Numbered from the stretch's first letter, positions 53,589 to 62,655 are shown. The stretch is DNA of 64,000 bases from Gammaproteobacteria bacterium RIFCSPHIGHO2_12_FULL_63_22 (GCA_001801685.1 MGYJ01000006.1:101485-165484); one strand, 5' to 3'. Notes: generated from the sequence alone by a model not told the origin. Made by a program: numbers and translations.

Positions 53589-54233
53589 TCAAAGCCGATA
53601 GGCAATCGCTTTCATGATCGAAGAAGACAAAGCCATCAACCGAGGCAACGGCTGAGGCAACTTGCGCGCACCCGCGGCTTCCGCCTGATCCGCATGCCGC
53701 GCCTCATCAGCTTTCATCGTCTCGAGAATCGCCCGACTGCGCAGGTCTTCGGCCGGCAACGTGCGCAAGTGTTCTTCCAGGTGCGCCTCGACCTGCCGTT
53801 CCGTTTCCACGACGAAACCCAGGTTCCAGCCGTCGCCGCGCAGGCCCGCGGCCACGCCGATCGCGTAGCTGCCCGCATACCACAGCGGGTTGAACAGGCT
53901 GGGCTTGCTGTCGAGTTCGACCAGGCGGTCGTTGCACCAGGCCAGGTGGTCGGTTTCTTCCTGCGCCGCGGCCAGCAAATGTGATCGCGTGGATTCATCT
54001 CGCGCAACGGCGGCCTGTCCGACGTACAGCGCCTGTGCGCAGACTTCGCCGGTGTGGTTGATGCGCATCAGGCCCGCCGCATGCTTGCGCGCGACCGGAT
54101 CCATTTCCACGTCGGGCTGCGGCTTGCCGGGGTTTTCGCGCGTCGCCACGGAGGCGCCGATGCTGGTGTCGAGCCCGTGCTGCGCACGCATGATCAATCG
54201 GTCAATCGGGGAGTAGCGACGCTTGTCGGTCAT
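53589..54233 (-). CDS. coq7: 2-polyprenyl-3-methyl-6-methoxybenzoquinone hydroxylase
   Basis: This 214-residue Coq7 is a ferritin-like di-iron enzyme acting late in ubiquinone synthesis. Its iron-binding helices are visible: MRINHTGEVCAQALYVGQ, AAAQEETDHLAWCNDRLVEL, FVVETERQVEAHLEEHL and KADEARHADQAEAAG. ATG 54233 overlaps the glcF stop by 4 bp. The protein is peripheral on the membrane. Confidence 0.93.
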   Translation of the reverse strand: MTDKRRYSPIDRLIMRAQHGLDTSIGASVATRENPGKPQPDVEMDPVARKHAAGLMRINHTGEVCAQALYVGQAAVARDESTRSHLLAAAQEETDHLAWCNDRLVELDSKPSLFNPLWYAGSYAIGVAAGLRGDGWNLGFVVETERQVEAHLEEHLRTLPAEDLRSRAILETMKADEARHADQAEAAGARKLPQPLPRLMALSSSIMKAIAYRL

Positions 54234-55381
54234 GCCAGGTGCTCGGCGAGGAAGTCGATGGGATGTCGGACCGGAATGCCTGCCGCCTGCGCGATATGCA
54301 GCCGGCAGCCGATGTTGGACGACAGCAGTTCCAGTGCCCCGCAGTTTGCCAGCAAGTCCAGCATCGGCGCGCGAAGGGCTGCTGCGCGCGAGGGATATTC
54401 CACCTGGTGCAGGCCGGCCGCGCCGCAACATCCGGCATCGGGCAATTCAAGAAGATCCACCCCCGGCACGTGTGCCAGCAATCGGCGCAGGGCAGGCGCG
54501 GTGCCGGTCACCGCCGATTGCGTGCACGGAATATGAAGCGCGACCCGGCGCCCGCCGGCGTGGCGGAAACGCAGGCGCGCCGCATGTGCCTCGAGGAACG
54601 CGACGGCATCCACCACCGGCGCAGTGCCTTCCAGCGATTGCGCCAGCGTCTCCTGGCAGCCACTGGCGAGGCAGAGCACGTCACCCGCATCGCTGAAGGC
54701 CGCGCGATTCGCCGAGGCCAGCGAGTCCGCCATGGCCGATTCGCCCGAGTGTCGTGCAGCGGCGCCGCAGCAGCCCTGGTCCGGCGCGATCGACGCGTCC
54801 ACCCCTGCCGCCCCAAGCAGTTTCAGCAGGGCGAGGCGGGTAGGGGCCTCATAGCTCGATGCGATGCAGCCGACGAAGATGGAAGGTCGCCCTGGCGCGG
54901 CCGGGCTGGGCTCGAGGCCCGCCCCGGGGCCCGCGACCGGGGGCTCGGGCAGCCTGCGCAGGCCGTCCGGCACGATCCGCCAGGCATGGCGATAGGCGCC
55001 GAGCAGCCCCGCCAATAATCTGGGCCGGGCCAGGAGGGCGAGCACCGCGCGTCGCCGCAGGCCGGGTGGGCGGCGTTCAGCCTGGCGGGCCCGCGAGCCG
55101 ACCAGCAGGGCGCCGTATTCGACGCCGGCCGGGCAGGCGGCCTCGCATCGGCGGCAGGCCAGGCAGTGGTCGAGATAGGTATCGCCTGCGGACGTGGGTT
55201 CGAAATTCCCGCCTGCCAAGGCCTTCATATAAGCTATGCGGCCCCGCGGAGACTCGCTTTCGAGCTGGTCCAGGCGGTAGGTAGGGCAGTGCGGCAGGCA
55301 CAGTCCGCATTGCACGCATTGGTCGGCCAACGCCAGCAGATTGGCGGTCGTCAGGGCTTGCAATGGGGCCGTTTCGGGCAT
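54230..55381 (-). CDS. glcF: glycolate oxidase iron-sulfur subunit-like protein
   Basis: This 383-residue protein has two N-terminal [4Fe-4S] motifs (CVQCGLCLPHCP and CLACRRCEAACP) and two C-terminal CCG domains (CCGAAARHS and CCGAAGLHQV), the GlcF/HdrB arrangement. It passes electrons from a flavin subunit (GlcD/E), not found here, to the quinone pool. Its stop overlaps the coq7 start. glcF is the best name, but another GlcF-like oxidoreductase is possible. Confidence 0.85.
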   Translation of the reverse strand: MPETAPLQALTTANLLALADQCVQCGLCLPHCPTYRLDQLESESPRGRIAYMKALAGGNFEPTSAGDTYLDHCLACRRCEAACPAGVEYGALLVGSRARQAERRPPGLRRRAVLALLARPRLLAGLLGAYRHAWRIVPDGLRRLPEPPVAGPGAGLEPSPAAPGRPSIFVGCIASSYEAPTRLALLKLLGAAGVDASIAPDQGCCGAAARHSGESAMADSLASANRAAFSDAGDVLCLASGCQETLAQSLEGTAPVVDAVAFLEAHAARLRFRHAGGRRVALHIPCTQSAVTGTAPALRRLLAHVPGVDLLELPDAGCCGAAGLHQVEYPSRAAALRAPMLDLLANCGALELLSSNIGCRLHIAQAAGIPVRHPIDFLAEHLA

Positions 55382-55465
55382 GCGCGGATGCTAACACGCG
55401 GATAACTAAGGCCCTTTCGGCGTCCTGCCTCCCAGGGCACTCGCACATCCATGTGCTTCGGCCTT

Positions 55466-55494
55466 GCGCCGGTTCGGCCCAGCGTTTATCATTC
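55466..55494 (+). promoter_or_regulatory. putative sigma-70 promoter of rplM-rpsI
   Basis: TTGCGC (55466-55471), a 17-bp spacer and TATCAT (55489-55494) fit a sigma-70 promoter. The leader would be about 30 nt. It lies in the 150-bp spacer divergent from glcF. Confidence 0.5.
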
Positions 55495-55531
55495 CGCTTC
55501 TTATTTCCCACGATTCTCTTTGGAGCCCGTC

Positions 55532-55966
55532 ATGAAAGCCATGACCGTCAGCACCAAGCCGGCCACGGTTAAGCAGGACTGGTATGTCGTCGATGCCGCC
55601 GGCAAGACCCTTGGTCGCTTGAGCTCGGAGCTTGCACGCCGCCTGCGCGGCAAGCACAAGCCCGAATTCACCCCGCACATGGACGCGGGCGACTATCTCA
55701 TCGTCGTCAACGCCGAAAAGATTGCCGTCACCGGCAACAAGCTGACCGACAAGATGTACTACCGTTTCACCGGTTACGTCGGCAACCTGAAGTCCGAGTC
55801 CCTGGGCCAGGCGCTCAACGCCCACCCGGAACGCGTCATCGAAACGGCCGTCAAGGGCATGCTGCCCAAGAATCCGCTCGGCCGCGCGATGTACAGCAAG
55901 CTGAAGGTCTACAAAGGCCCGAACCATCCGCACTCCGCCCAGCAGCCCCAGGCTCTGGACATTTAA
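55532..55966 (+). CDS. rplM: 50S ribosomal protein L13
   Basis: This 144-residue uL13 has [40 protein letters not shown] and [20 protein letters not shown], all typical. The start is ATG 55532 with TGGAG upstream; ATG 55541 is possible. It is followed by rpsI, as in most bacteria. Confidence 0.97.
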   Translation: MKAMTVSTKPATVKQDWYVVDAAGKTLGRLSSELARRLRGKHKPEFTPHMDAGDYLIVVNAEKIAVTGNKLTDKMYYRFTGYVGNLKSESLGQALNAHPERVIETAVKGMLPKNPLGRAMYSKLKVYKGPNHPHSAQQPQALDI

Positions 55967-55983
55967 GGCACAGGCAGAAAACC

Positions 55984-56376
55984 ATGGCTTCGCAGCACAA
56001 TTACGGCACCGGCCGTCGCAAGTCCTCCACCGCCCGCGTGTTCCTGCGCAAGGGTGAAGGCAAGATCACTGTCAACGGTCGTCCGCTCGACGAATTCTTC
56101 GGTCGCGAAACTTCGCGCATGATCGTCCGCCAGCCGCTCGTGCTGACCAAGACGACCGATCAGTTCGACATCTCGGTCACGGTTGAAGGTGGCGGCATCA
56201 CCGGCCAGGCCGGCGCCATCCGCCTCGGCATCGCCCGTGGTCTTGTCGAGTACAACGACACGCTGAAGCCGGAACTGCGCAAGGCGGGCTTCATGACCCG
56301 TGACGCACGCGAAGTCGAGCGCAAGAAGGTCGGCCTGCACAAGGCTCGCCGCGCTACGCAGTTCTCCAAGCGCTAA
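55984..56376 (+). CDS. rpsI: 30S ribosomal protein S9
   Basis: This 130-residue uS9 has [20 protein letters not shown] and ends in [10 protein letters not shown], whose C-terminal Lys-Arg tail contacts the tRNA anticodon loop at the P site. It follows rplM by 17 bp. A hairpin without T-tract (56389-56408) separates it from tRNA-Gln. Confidence 0.98.
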   Translation: MASQHNYGTGRRKSSTARVFLRKGEGKITVNGRPLDEFFGRETSRMIVRQPLVLTKTTDQFDISVTVEGGGITGQAGAIRLGIARGLVEYNDTLKPELRKAGFMTRDAREVERKKVGLHKARRATQFSKR

Positions 56377-56421
56377 TATTGTCAGGCGTCCAGGCCCCAG
56401 GGCCTGGAGCGAGTCCCGAAT

Positions 56422-56495
56422 TGGGGAATCGTCTAACGGTAGGACAGCGGTCTCTGACACCGCTAATCTAGGTTCGAACCCTAGTTCCCCAGCCA
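56422..56495 (+). tRNA. tRNA-Gln (anticodon CTG)
   Basis: The 74-nt cloverleaf has a perfect 7-bp acceptor stem (TGGGGAA/TTCCCCA), anticodon loop CTCTGAC with CTG as anticodon, T-loop GGTTCGAACC and encoded 3' CCA. It reads CAG glutamine codons, which suit a high-GC genome. Confidence 0.97.
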
Positions 56496-56502
56496 AAACA
56501 CC

Positions 56503-56531
56503 AAGCCCCGCGAAAGCGGGGCTTCGTGTTT
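56503..56531 (+). terminator. terminator after tRNA-Gln
   Basis: AAGCCCCGC (56503-56511) and GCGGGGCTT (56516-56524) form a 9-bp stem with a stable GAAA loop, followed by CGTGTTT. The T-tract is interrupted but the position directly after the tRNA is typical. Confidence 0.75.
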
Positions 56532-56669
56532 GTGGGGCACGCATTCACCTGCCAGTCTGGAACGGCGATGCACGCGGCCATCGATCATGGGAACATCGCG
56601 TTCCCGGCACGGTCCAATTCACATTCGCCAACCGGCCTTTGCCAACACGATCCTGGAGTTTCACGAACA

Positions 56670-57212
56670 ATGACCCTTCGAGCATTCCCACGCCCGGCCG
56701 CATTGCTGGCCTCGCTCGCCCTCGTCGGCAGCTGCCTGGTTTCGGCCACGGCACTCGCCCAGACCACGACGCCCACTCCGACCACCACCAGCACCTTTCC
56801 CGCGACCGCTGCGCCCACCGCTGCAGCTCCAGCTGCTGCGCGTCCTGCTGCCGCGCGTCCGGCGCCAACACCGGCCGACGGCCAGGCGGCCACGCCCGAT
56901 CAACTCTTCACTGCCTGGGACACGGACAAGAACAAGACGCTGACGCTGCTCGAGTTCAAGAATGGTTGGGAGTCGGCGCGCGAGCAGAACATCATGGGCC
57001 GGCTCGAGACTCAGTTTCGCGCCGCAGACAAGGACAAGAGCGGCCTGATCGAAGCGGCTGAGTTTGCCAACCTGCCGCTGATCAAGCGCGCAGGTTCCGG
57101 CGCGCCGCCGATGTCGGCCTTCGACGCCAACAAGGACCAGAGGCTCGACTTCAAGGAATACCTGGACCTGGTGCCGGCGATGCTGAAGCGACTCGCGCCG
57201 GCCAAGAAGTAA
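56670..57212 (+). CDS. secreted EF-hand calcium-binding protein
   Basis: This 180-residue protein has a signal peptide (LLASLALVGSCLVSATALAQ), a Thr/Pro/Ala-rich linker (31-75) and three EF-hand loops: DTDKNKTLTLLE (84-95), DKDKSGLIEAAE (120-131) and DANKDQRLDFKE (152-163), each with ligand-bearing acidic residues. It probably senses or stores calcium in the periplasm or at the surface. CTGGAG lies 11 bp upstream of ATG. The upstream 170 bp hold only the terminator. Confidence 0.87.
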   Translation: MTLRAFPRPAALLASLALVGSCLVSATALAQTTTPTPTTTSTFPATAAPTAAAPAAARPAAARPAPTPADGQAATPDQLFTAWDTDKNKTLTLLEFKNGWESAREQNIMGRLETQFRAADKDKSGLIEAAEFANLPLIKRAGSGAPPMSAFDANKDQRLDFKEYLDLVPAMLKRLAPAKK

Positions 57213-57237
57213 GCGCCCGCGCTTTCGCAATTGCGCC

Positions 57238-57882
57238 CTAGGCGCGGAGCACGCCGTCCACCACGACGACGTCGGCGCCGCGCCGCGCGAACAGGCCCAC
57301 GCAGACCACGCCCGGTATCTGGTTGACGTCGCGCTCCATGGCAACGGGATCGGTCAACTGCCAGTTGTGCACGTCCAGGATCCAGTTGCCGTTGTCGGTC
57401 ACCACGCCTTCGCGCCAGATCGGCTGGCCGCCGAGCTTCAGCAGCTCGCGCGCTACCAGGCTGCGCGCCATCGGGATCACTTCCACCGGCACCGGGAACT
57501 TGCCGAGCAACTTCACTTGCTTGCTCGCGTCGATGATGCAGACGAATTGCTTGCTGGCCTCGGCGATGATTTTTTCACGCGTCAATGCCGCGCCGCCGCC
57601 CTTGATCAGGCGGCCCTGCGGATCGCATTCATCGGCGCCGTCCACGTAAAGCGCCAGCGGTCCGGATGCATTGAGGTCGAGCACCGGGATGCCAAGCTCG
57701 GTCAGCAGGCGCGTGCTTTGTTCCGAACTTGAAACCGCGCCTTCGATGCGATGCTTCATCCGCCCCAGCGCCTGGATGAAAAAGGCGACGGTCGATCCCG
57801 TGCCCACGCCGACGATGCTGCCATCGGTTACATATTCCGCGGCCTTCTCGCCGGACAGTCGCTTGCCTTCATTCTGTGACAT
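57238..57882 (-). CDS. rpiA: ribose-5-phosphate isomerase A
   Basis: This 214-residue RpiA converts ribose-5-P to ribulose-5-P. Conserved: [35 protein letters not shown] and [18 protein letters not shown] (acid and Lys active-site residues). It is 15 bp downstream of the EVE gene on the same strand. Together with rpe it gives the window two pentose-phosphate enzymes. Confidence 0.95.
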   Translation of the reverse strand: MSQNEGKRLSGEKAAEYVTDGSIVGVGTGSTVAFFIQALGRMKHRIEGAVSSSEQSTRLLTELGIPVLDLNASGPLALYVDGADECDPQGRLIKGGGAALTREKIIAEASKQFVCIIDASKQVKLLGKFPVPVEVIPMARSLVARELLKLGGQPIWREGVVTDNGNWILDVHNWQLTDPVAMERDVNQIPGVVCVGLFARRGADVVVVDGVLRA

Positions 57883-57897
57883 GGGATCAGGGTCCGT

Positions 57898-58350
57898 TTA
57901 TTCGAGTGAAAGAATGGTTTTCCAGTGCGCGGCGTTCACCGGCATCACCGACAACCGGCTTCCGCGGCGCAGCAGTTCCAGGCCGTCGAGCTGTTCGCCG
58001 GCCGCGCGCAACTCTTCCAGCGAGATGATCCGCGACAACTTGCGCTTGAAGATAACGTCCACCAGTTGCCAACGCGGCTCTTCACGCGTGGCCTTGGGGT
58101 CGTAGTAATCGGACTTCTTCTGGAATTGGGTCGGGTCCGGATAAGCGTCGCTGGCGACTTCGGCCACGCCCACCACGCCCGGCACCTTGGTGTTGGAGTG
58201 GTAGAACAAGACGCCGTCGCCCACCGCCATCTGCCGCATGAAATTGCGCGCCAGGTAATTGCGCACGCCGCTCCAGGGCTCGCGGCCCACGCGCTCCAGG
58301 TCGTCGATCGAGAATGCCTCGGGTTCGGATTTCATCAGCCAATATTTCAT
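57898..58350 (-). CDS. EVE-domain protein
   Basis: This 150-residue PUA-like EVE-domain protein starts KYWLMKSEPEAFSIDDLERV with WSGVRNYLARNFMRQMAVGD and YHSNTKVPGVVGVAEV. EVE domains read modified nucleobases in RNA or DNA; the exact ligand is unknown. It lies between fthC and rpiA, all on the minus strand. Confidence 0.9.
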   Translation of the reverse strand: MKYWLMKSEPEAFSIDDLERVGREPWSGVRNYLARNFMRQMAVGDGVLFYHSNTKVPGVVGVAEVASDAYPDPTQFQKKSDYYDPKATREEPRWQLVDVIFKRKLSRIISLEELRAAGEQLDGLELLRRGSRLSVMPVNAAHWKTILSLE

Positions 58351-58360
58351 GCCGCCATTG

Positions 58361-58966
58361 TCACCCGGCCGGCCGGCAAAGCAGAAGCTCCCGCTCGGTC
58401 ACCACCGCATCCAGCGCGACATCCCAGGGGTCGCCGGGCAATGCCGGGACTTCCTGCGCGGCATAGCCGACGCCGATCAGGTGTGGCGGCGTGCCGGGCG
58501 AGCGGGGGAAGCCGAGGCTGCGGTCGTAGAAGCCGCCGCCCATGCCCAGACGCGCGCCCTCGCGCGTGAAAGCCAGCAGCGGCACCAGGATCACCGCCAT
58601 GTCGGCGGGAAGCAGTTGCGCGTCGGCGGTCAGCGCCGGCTCGGGAATGCCGAATCGATTGCTCTCGAGCAAGTCGCCCGGGCGCCACGGCGCGAATCGA
58701 AGGCTCTTGTCGGGCTGGATGCAGGGCAGGCACCACACCTGGCCTGGACGCAGCCGCATCTGCAGCACGTGCAGGGGCAGTTCGCCGCCCATGGCCCAAT
58801 AGCCGGCGACATAGCCTGCGACATTGAACAGGGGATGGGAGAGCAGATGGTTGCTGACCGCTTCCGCGGCCTGCATTCGTTCGCTGGCGGAAATACCTTG
58901 GCGCCTGGCGCCGAGCGTGGCGCGCAGTTCGCGTTTTTCGCGCGCGCGTGACCGCGATCCAGTCAA
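58361..58966 (-). CDS. 5-formyltetrahydrofolate cyclo-ligase
   Basis: This protein of about 201 residues (YgfA family) uses ATP to convert 5-formyl-THF to methenyl-THF. The family motif GMGGGFYDRSL and AREKRELRATLGARR are present. The start is debatable: TTG 58966 has GGAGG 8 bp upstream, whereas ATG 58984 adds six residues but lies within the predicted 3' stem of 6S RNA. The order zapA, 6S RNA, ygfA is classical for gammaproteobacteria, where the enzyme is co-transcribed with 6S RNA. Confidence 0.88.
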   Translation of the reverse strand: MTGSRSRAREKRELRATLGARRQGISASERMQAAEAVSNHLLSHPLFNVAGYVAGYWAMGGELPLHVLQMRLRPGQVWCLPCIQPDKSLRFAPWRPGDLLESNRFGIPEPALTADAQLLPADMAVILVPLLAFTREGARLGMGGGFYDRSLGFPRSPGTPPHLIGVGYAAQEVPALPGDPWDVALDAVVTERELLLCRPAG

Positions 58967-58971
58967 GATTG

Positions 58972-59157
58972 CATCCTCCGCCATGTCGATGCTTGCGAAA
59001 CGACCTTGATCCCTAGGATCAAGTGGGCACCTGCGCAATCACATCAGGCTTTCCGCAACAGGGCGGACATGCACACCGCGATCGCGCGCGATTCCCAGGT
59101 CGTGTTTATGGGACAAGGCGTATGTTAGCGCACGCTGTCGAACACGGCAGAGGATAC
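58972..59157 (-). ncRNA. ssrS: 6S RNA
   Basis: The spacer between zapA and the cyclo-ligase gene fits 6S RNA, which binds RNA polymerase holoenzyme in stationary phase. The predicted RNA is about 186 nt. Its ends pair over 11 bp with two G-U (5' CCUCUGCCGUG at 59153-59143, 3' CAUGGCGGAGG at 58985-58975). The 3' half has the conserved hairpin CTTGATCCTAGGGATCAAGG, as in E. coli. A -10 TATACT (59164-59169) would start transcription near 59157. Position, length and hairpin all agree. Confidence 0.85.
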
Positions 59158-59204
59158 AAAATCAGTATAGCGCCGTGTTTTTCGGATTGCGTGAATATTT
59201 TGAA

Positions 59205-59504
59205 TCAACGCATCGCGATCGAATCGAACAGCCCGTCCAGCTTGCGGTTCAATTCGTTCAAGGTGCGCGCAATGGACTGGTCCTGCGCGCCGCCCTGTTG
59301 CTTGCCCTGCAGCAATTCCGCCGCCAGGTTTAGCGCCGTCAATACCGCCACGCGGTCCAATGCGGCCGTGCGGTTGCTGCCACGCACTTCGCGCATGCGC
59401 GCATCCAGGAACTGTGCGGCAGCGTGCAGTTTTTCCTGCTCGCCCGGTTCGCAGCCGACGGTGAACTCGCGATCGAGCACCCTCACGTTGACGGGTTCGC
59501 TCAC
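59205..59504 (-). CDS. zapA: cell division protein ZapA
   Basis: This 99-residue FtsZ-ring stabiliser has the N-terminal strand EPVNVRVLDREFTVGCEPGE, the helix EKLHAAAQFLDARMREVRGS and a coiled-coil C-terminal half. Its start overlaps the stop of the ZapB-like gene (ATGA). 6S RNA follows downstream. Confidence 0.93.
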   Translation of the reverse strand: MSEPVNVRVLDREFTVGCEPGEQEKLHAAAQFLDARMREVRGSNRTAALDRVAVLTALNLAAELLQGKQQGGAQDQSIARTLNELNRKLDGLFDSIAMR

Positions 59505-59722
59505 GCGTTGTTCTCCAGCGATTTCAATCGGTTGATCATCGCCTCGACCCGCGATCGCGCCAGTTCGTTCTTGTTCAAAAGTTGCGCGCGCTCGTTCACC
59601 AGTTGTTCCTGGCCCTGGCGCAGGCTGCGGTTTTCCTCCGCCAACCTGCGGGTCAGGTCAAGCAGCTTTTCGATTCGGGCAGCCAGTTGCTGGACGGCGG
59701 CCAGGGTGTCGTTGGAATCCAT
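59501..59722 (-). CDS. small coiled-coil protein, TIGR02449/ZapB-like
   Basis: This 73-residue, almost entirely coiled-coil protein has heptad leucines in AARIEKLLDLTRRLAEENRS and RQGQEQLVNERAQLLNKNEL. The TIGR02449 family sits next to zapA in many gammaproteobacteria and resembles ZapB. A divisome role is likely by context. Its stop overlaps zapA. Confidence 0.85.
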   Translation of the reverse strand: MDSNDTLAAVQQLAARIEKLLDLTRRLAEENRSLRQGQEQLVNERAQLLNKNELARSRVEAMINRLKSLENNA

Positions 59723-59770
59723 CGCTGCAAGATAGGCCGCGGGTCTGGCCGGGTCAACAGGACGAATGCA

Positions 59771-61990
59771 CTAGCTCGCGACCTTTACCGCCGGCAGCAG
59801 CAAGTCGGGACGCCAGGCGCGGATGAACGCCAGGCAGCGGTCGCCATCGATCGGCCGGGACAGCCAATGGCCCTGGATCTCGTCGCAGCCTTGCTGGCGC
59901 AGGAAGTTCAGCTGGTCCTCGTTTTCCACGCCTTCGGCAATCACCGTCAGGCCCAGCGAATGCCCCATCGTGACGATGGTCGAGGTGATCGCCTCGTCGT
60001 CCGCGTCGCGGGTCAGGTCGTCGATGAATTCCTTGTCGATCTTCAGCGTGTCGATCGGCAGGCGCTTGAGGTAGACCAGCGAGGAATAACCCGTGCCGAA
60101 ATCATCGATCGCCAGGCTGACGCCCAGCCGGCGGAGCTCGTTCAGCACGGCGGTGGTCTGTTCTGCGTTCTGCATCACCATGCTTTCGGTGAGCTCCAGC
60201 TCGATGCGGTCGGCCGGCAACTCGGTGGCTTCCAGCAGGCGCTTCAGGTAACCGACCAGGTTGCCGCGCAGCAGCTGCAGCACCGACACGTTCACGCCCA
60301 CGCAAATTTCGGTCAGGCCCTGCAGGCGCCAGGCTTTCAGCTGGCGACAGGCTTCGCCCAGCACCCATTCGCCGATCGAAACGATCAGCCCGCTTTCTTC
60401 GGCCAGCGGAATGAAGACGGTCGGCGTAATCTCGCCCAGGTCGGCGCTGTTCCAGCGCAGCAGGGCCTCGACGCCGGTGATGCTGCCATCGGCCAGCGAC
60501 ATGCGCGGCTGGTACACCAGGCGGAATTCGCCGCGCTCCAGCGCCTTGCGCAACGCCGAGATGATGGCCGCGCGCTGCCGCGCCTCGGCATCCATCGTCT
60601 CGTTGTAGATCTGGTAGGTGTTGCGGCCTTCCGCCTTGGCCTGGTACATCGCGGTGTCGGCGTATTTCAGCAAGTCGGTCGGAACCAGCGCGTGGTCAGG
60701 GTAAAGGCTGATGCCGAGCGATGGCGTGATGCTCACGTCGTGCCGCTCGTCCACTTCCAGCGGTGTGCTGAAGGCGGTCAGGATGTCGCGCGCCATGCGC
60801 TCGACCGCCACCAGGCTCTCCACGTCTTCCAGCACCACGGTGAACTCGTCGCCGCCCAGTCGCGCCACCGTGTCCGAGGCGCTGACGGTGGACTGCAGGC
60901 GCGCCGCAGCGGCCTTCAGCAAACGATCGCCGGCCGCATGGCCGAGCGAATCGTTGATGTCCTTGAACCGGTCGAGGTCGAGGAACAGCACCGCCACCCG
61001 CGTTTCCTGGCGACGCGCGCGGATGATGGCGCGGCCAAGTCGTTCCGACAGCAGCGCGCGATTGGGCAGGCCGGTCAGGGTGTCGTAGTTGGCCAGGTAG
61101 CGCAGCTCCTGCTCGGCGCGCTTCTTGTCGGTGATGTCGTTGACCACCGCCACGAAATGGCTGCGCATGCCCAGCGAATCGCGCACTTCCGACATCTCGA
61201 TCCAGCCGAGGAACTCCTCGTCGTCCTTGCGCCGCTGCCACATCTCGCCGGCCCAGTGCCCGGTGCGTTCCAGGATGTCGCGCACGCGCCGATAGAAATC
61301 AGGGCTGTGTTGGCTGGAATCGAGCATGTTCGAGTTCTGGCCGGTCACCTCTTCTTCGCTGTAACCGGTGATGCGCGAGAAGGACGGGTTGACCGAGATG
61401 AAGCAGAAATCCAGATCGATCACCGCCACCGCTTCACTCATGCTGCGCAAGACTTCCAGGGCCACGCGGCGCTCGCGTTCGGCGCGCCGGATGGCGGTGA
61501 TGTCGCGCGCGGTGCCGGCCATGCGCAGCGGGCTGCCCGACTCATCGCGTTCCACCACCTTGCCGCGCGACCGCACCCACACCCAGTCGCCACTGGCGCC
61601 GCGGATCCGGTGTTCGGAGTCGTAGATCTCGGCATGGCCGACGATGTGTTCCTGCAGCAGCTTCTGCACCCGCGGCAAGTCGTCGGGGTGCACGGAGTTG
61701 TTGCGCCATTCGTCAGTGCTCATGGTTTCCAGCGAGCCCTGGCCGAACAGCTGGTTCGCGCCCAGCCGGTACAGGCTGTTGTCTCGGATGTTCCAGTCCC
61801 AGAACTCGTCGCCGGAACCCCACAGCGCCAGGTTCAGCCGGGCCTCGCGTTCGCGGATCTGGCCCATCAGCAGGTCTTCCTGCTCGCGGCGGCGGCTCAC
61901 CAGCCGCCAGAACAGCCACGAAAGCCCGATAGCCGCGATCAGCGCCACGATTTGCAGGTAGGGCAGGGGACCTTCCGCCACGCGGGGCAT
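59771..61990 (-). CDS. PAS-GGDEF-EAL cyclic-di-GMP signalling protein
   Basis: This 739-residue membrane-anchored protein has TM at about 10-28, two PAS domains (about 55-170 and 185-300), GGDEF (about 305-465; the full motif LGGDEF near 373) and EAL (about 485-735; GVEALLRW with ELELTES, DDFGTGYSSL and EGVENEDQ). Both motifs are intact, so it could both make and break c-di-GMP, with PAS input deciding. Start ATG 61990; the longer ORF to 62098 lacks support. It sits between the zapA and ygfB modules, which are adjacent in E. coli. Confidence 0.93.
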   Translation of the reverse strand: MPRVAEGPLPYLQIVALIAAIGLSWLFWRLVSRRREQEDLLMGQIREREARLNLALWGSGDEFWDWNIRDNSLYRLGANQLFGQGSLETMSTDEWRNNSVHPDDLPRVQKLLQEHIVGHAEIYDSEHRIRGASGDWVWVRSRGKVVERDESGSPLRMAGTARDITAIRRAERERRVALEVLRSMSEAVAVIDLDFCFISVNPSFSRITGYSEEEVTGQNSNMLDSSQHSPDFYRRVRDILERTGHWAGEMWQRRKDDEEFLGWIEMSEVRDSLGMRSHFVAVVNDITDKKRAEQELRYLANYDTLTGLPNRALLSERLGRAIIRARRQETRVAVLFLDLDRFKDINDSLGHAAGDRLLKAAAARLQSTVSASDTVARLGGDEFTVVLEDVESLVAVERMARDILTAFSTPLEVDERHDVSITPSLGISLYPDHALVPTDLLKYADTAMYQAKAEGRNTYQIYNETMDAEARQRAAIISALRKALERGEFRLVYQPRMSLADGSITGVEALLRWNSADLGEITPTVFIPLAEESGLIVSIGEWVLGEACRQLKAWRLQGLTEICVGVNVSVLQLLRGNLVGYLKRLLEATELPADRIELELTESMVMQNAEQTTAVLNELRRLGVSLAIDDFGTGYSSLVYLKRLPIDTLKIDKEFIDDLTRDADDEAITSTIVTMGHSLGLTVIAEGVENEDQLNFLRQQGCDEIQGHWLSRPIDGDRCLAFIRAWRPDLLLPAVKVAS

Positions 61991-62087
61991 CCTGTAAGGG
62001 TGAGGAGCAGTGTAGGTTTGTGAAAGACCGGCGACAAGCCGAACGCGGTGGCTTGCTAGAATGGGCCAACCCCCTGGCCGGCGCCCC

Positions 62088-62642
62088 ATGAACTCCATCG
62101 AACTGCCCGATTACGCCGACATCAGCGAACAGATCAACCGCATGCAACTGGCCGTGGATGCGTCGGAGCTGCATGGCTCCCTGTGCGGCTACCTGTCCGG
62201 CGGCGCGCCGCCACCCGAACGCAGTGACTGGCTGGGCACGGTGATGGCCGAGCCTGAATCCATCTCTGTCGAGCCAGACAGTGCGCTGGATCGCATGTTC
62301 GTCGCCACCGAGCAGCTGATCGAATCACCGGATTTCGGCTTCGACCTGCTGCTGCCCAATATCGATACGCCCGTGATCGAGCGTGGCGACGCGCTGATGA
62401 GCTGGTGCCGCGGATTCCTGGGCGGCTTCGGGATGTCGGCGGGCGCCTCGCCGCCCCTGTCGGAAGAATCGCAGGATGCACTCGGCGACCTGGCGCGCAT
62501 GGCCGCCAGCGACCTGGCCTACGATGATGAAGAAGCGGACGAGCAGGCCCTGGAAGAAGTAGCCGAATTCGTACGCGTCGCCGCCTTGTTGCTGCACAGC
62601 GACTGCGTGCTGGCGCCGCGCCACCGACGGTCTTTGAACTGA
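62088..62642 (+). CDS. ygfB: UPF0149 family protein YgfB
   Basis: This 184-residue all-helical protein of the YecA/UPF0149 family contains VDASELHGSLCGYLSGGAPP, SWCRGFLGGFGMS and DDEEADEQALEEVAEFVRVA. There is no C-terminal SEC-C zinc motif, as expected for YgfB. The biochemical role is not settled; a Pseudomonas homologue affects gene regulation. TAGAAT at 62057-62062 may be its -10 box. pepP follows 13 bp downstream, as in E. coli. Confidence 0.9.
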   Translation: MNSIELPDYADISEQINRMQLAVDASELHGSLCGYLSGGAPPPERSDWLGTVMAEPESISVEPDSALDRMFVATEQLIESPDFGFDLLLPNIDTPVIERGDALMSWCRGFLGGFGMSAGASPPLSEESQDALGDLARMAASDLAYDDEEADEQALEEVAEFVRVAALLLHSDCVLAPRHRRSLN

Positions 62643-62655
62643 GGACGATGGCACG

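Noticed and set aside
53083..53617. Several ORFs of 75-130 codons in the speD-coq7 spacer
   Set aside because: They translate the inverted repeat and its palindromes; both arms give similar peptides in opposite frames, with no start signals.
59582..62023. 813-codon ORF antisense to the GGDEF-EAL gene
   Set aside because: Same shadow effect; it crosses three well-supported minus-strand genes.
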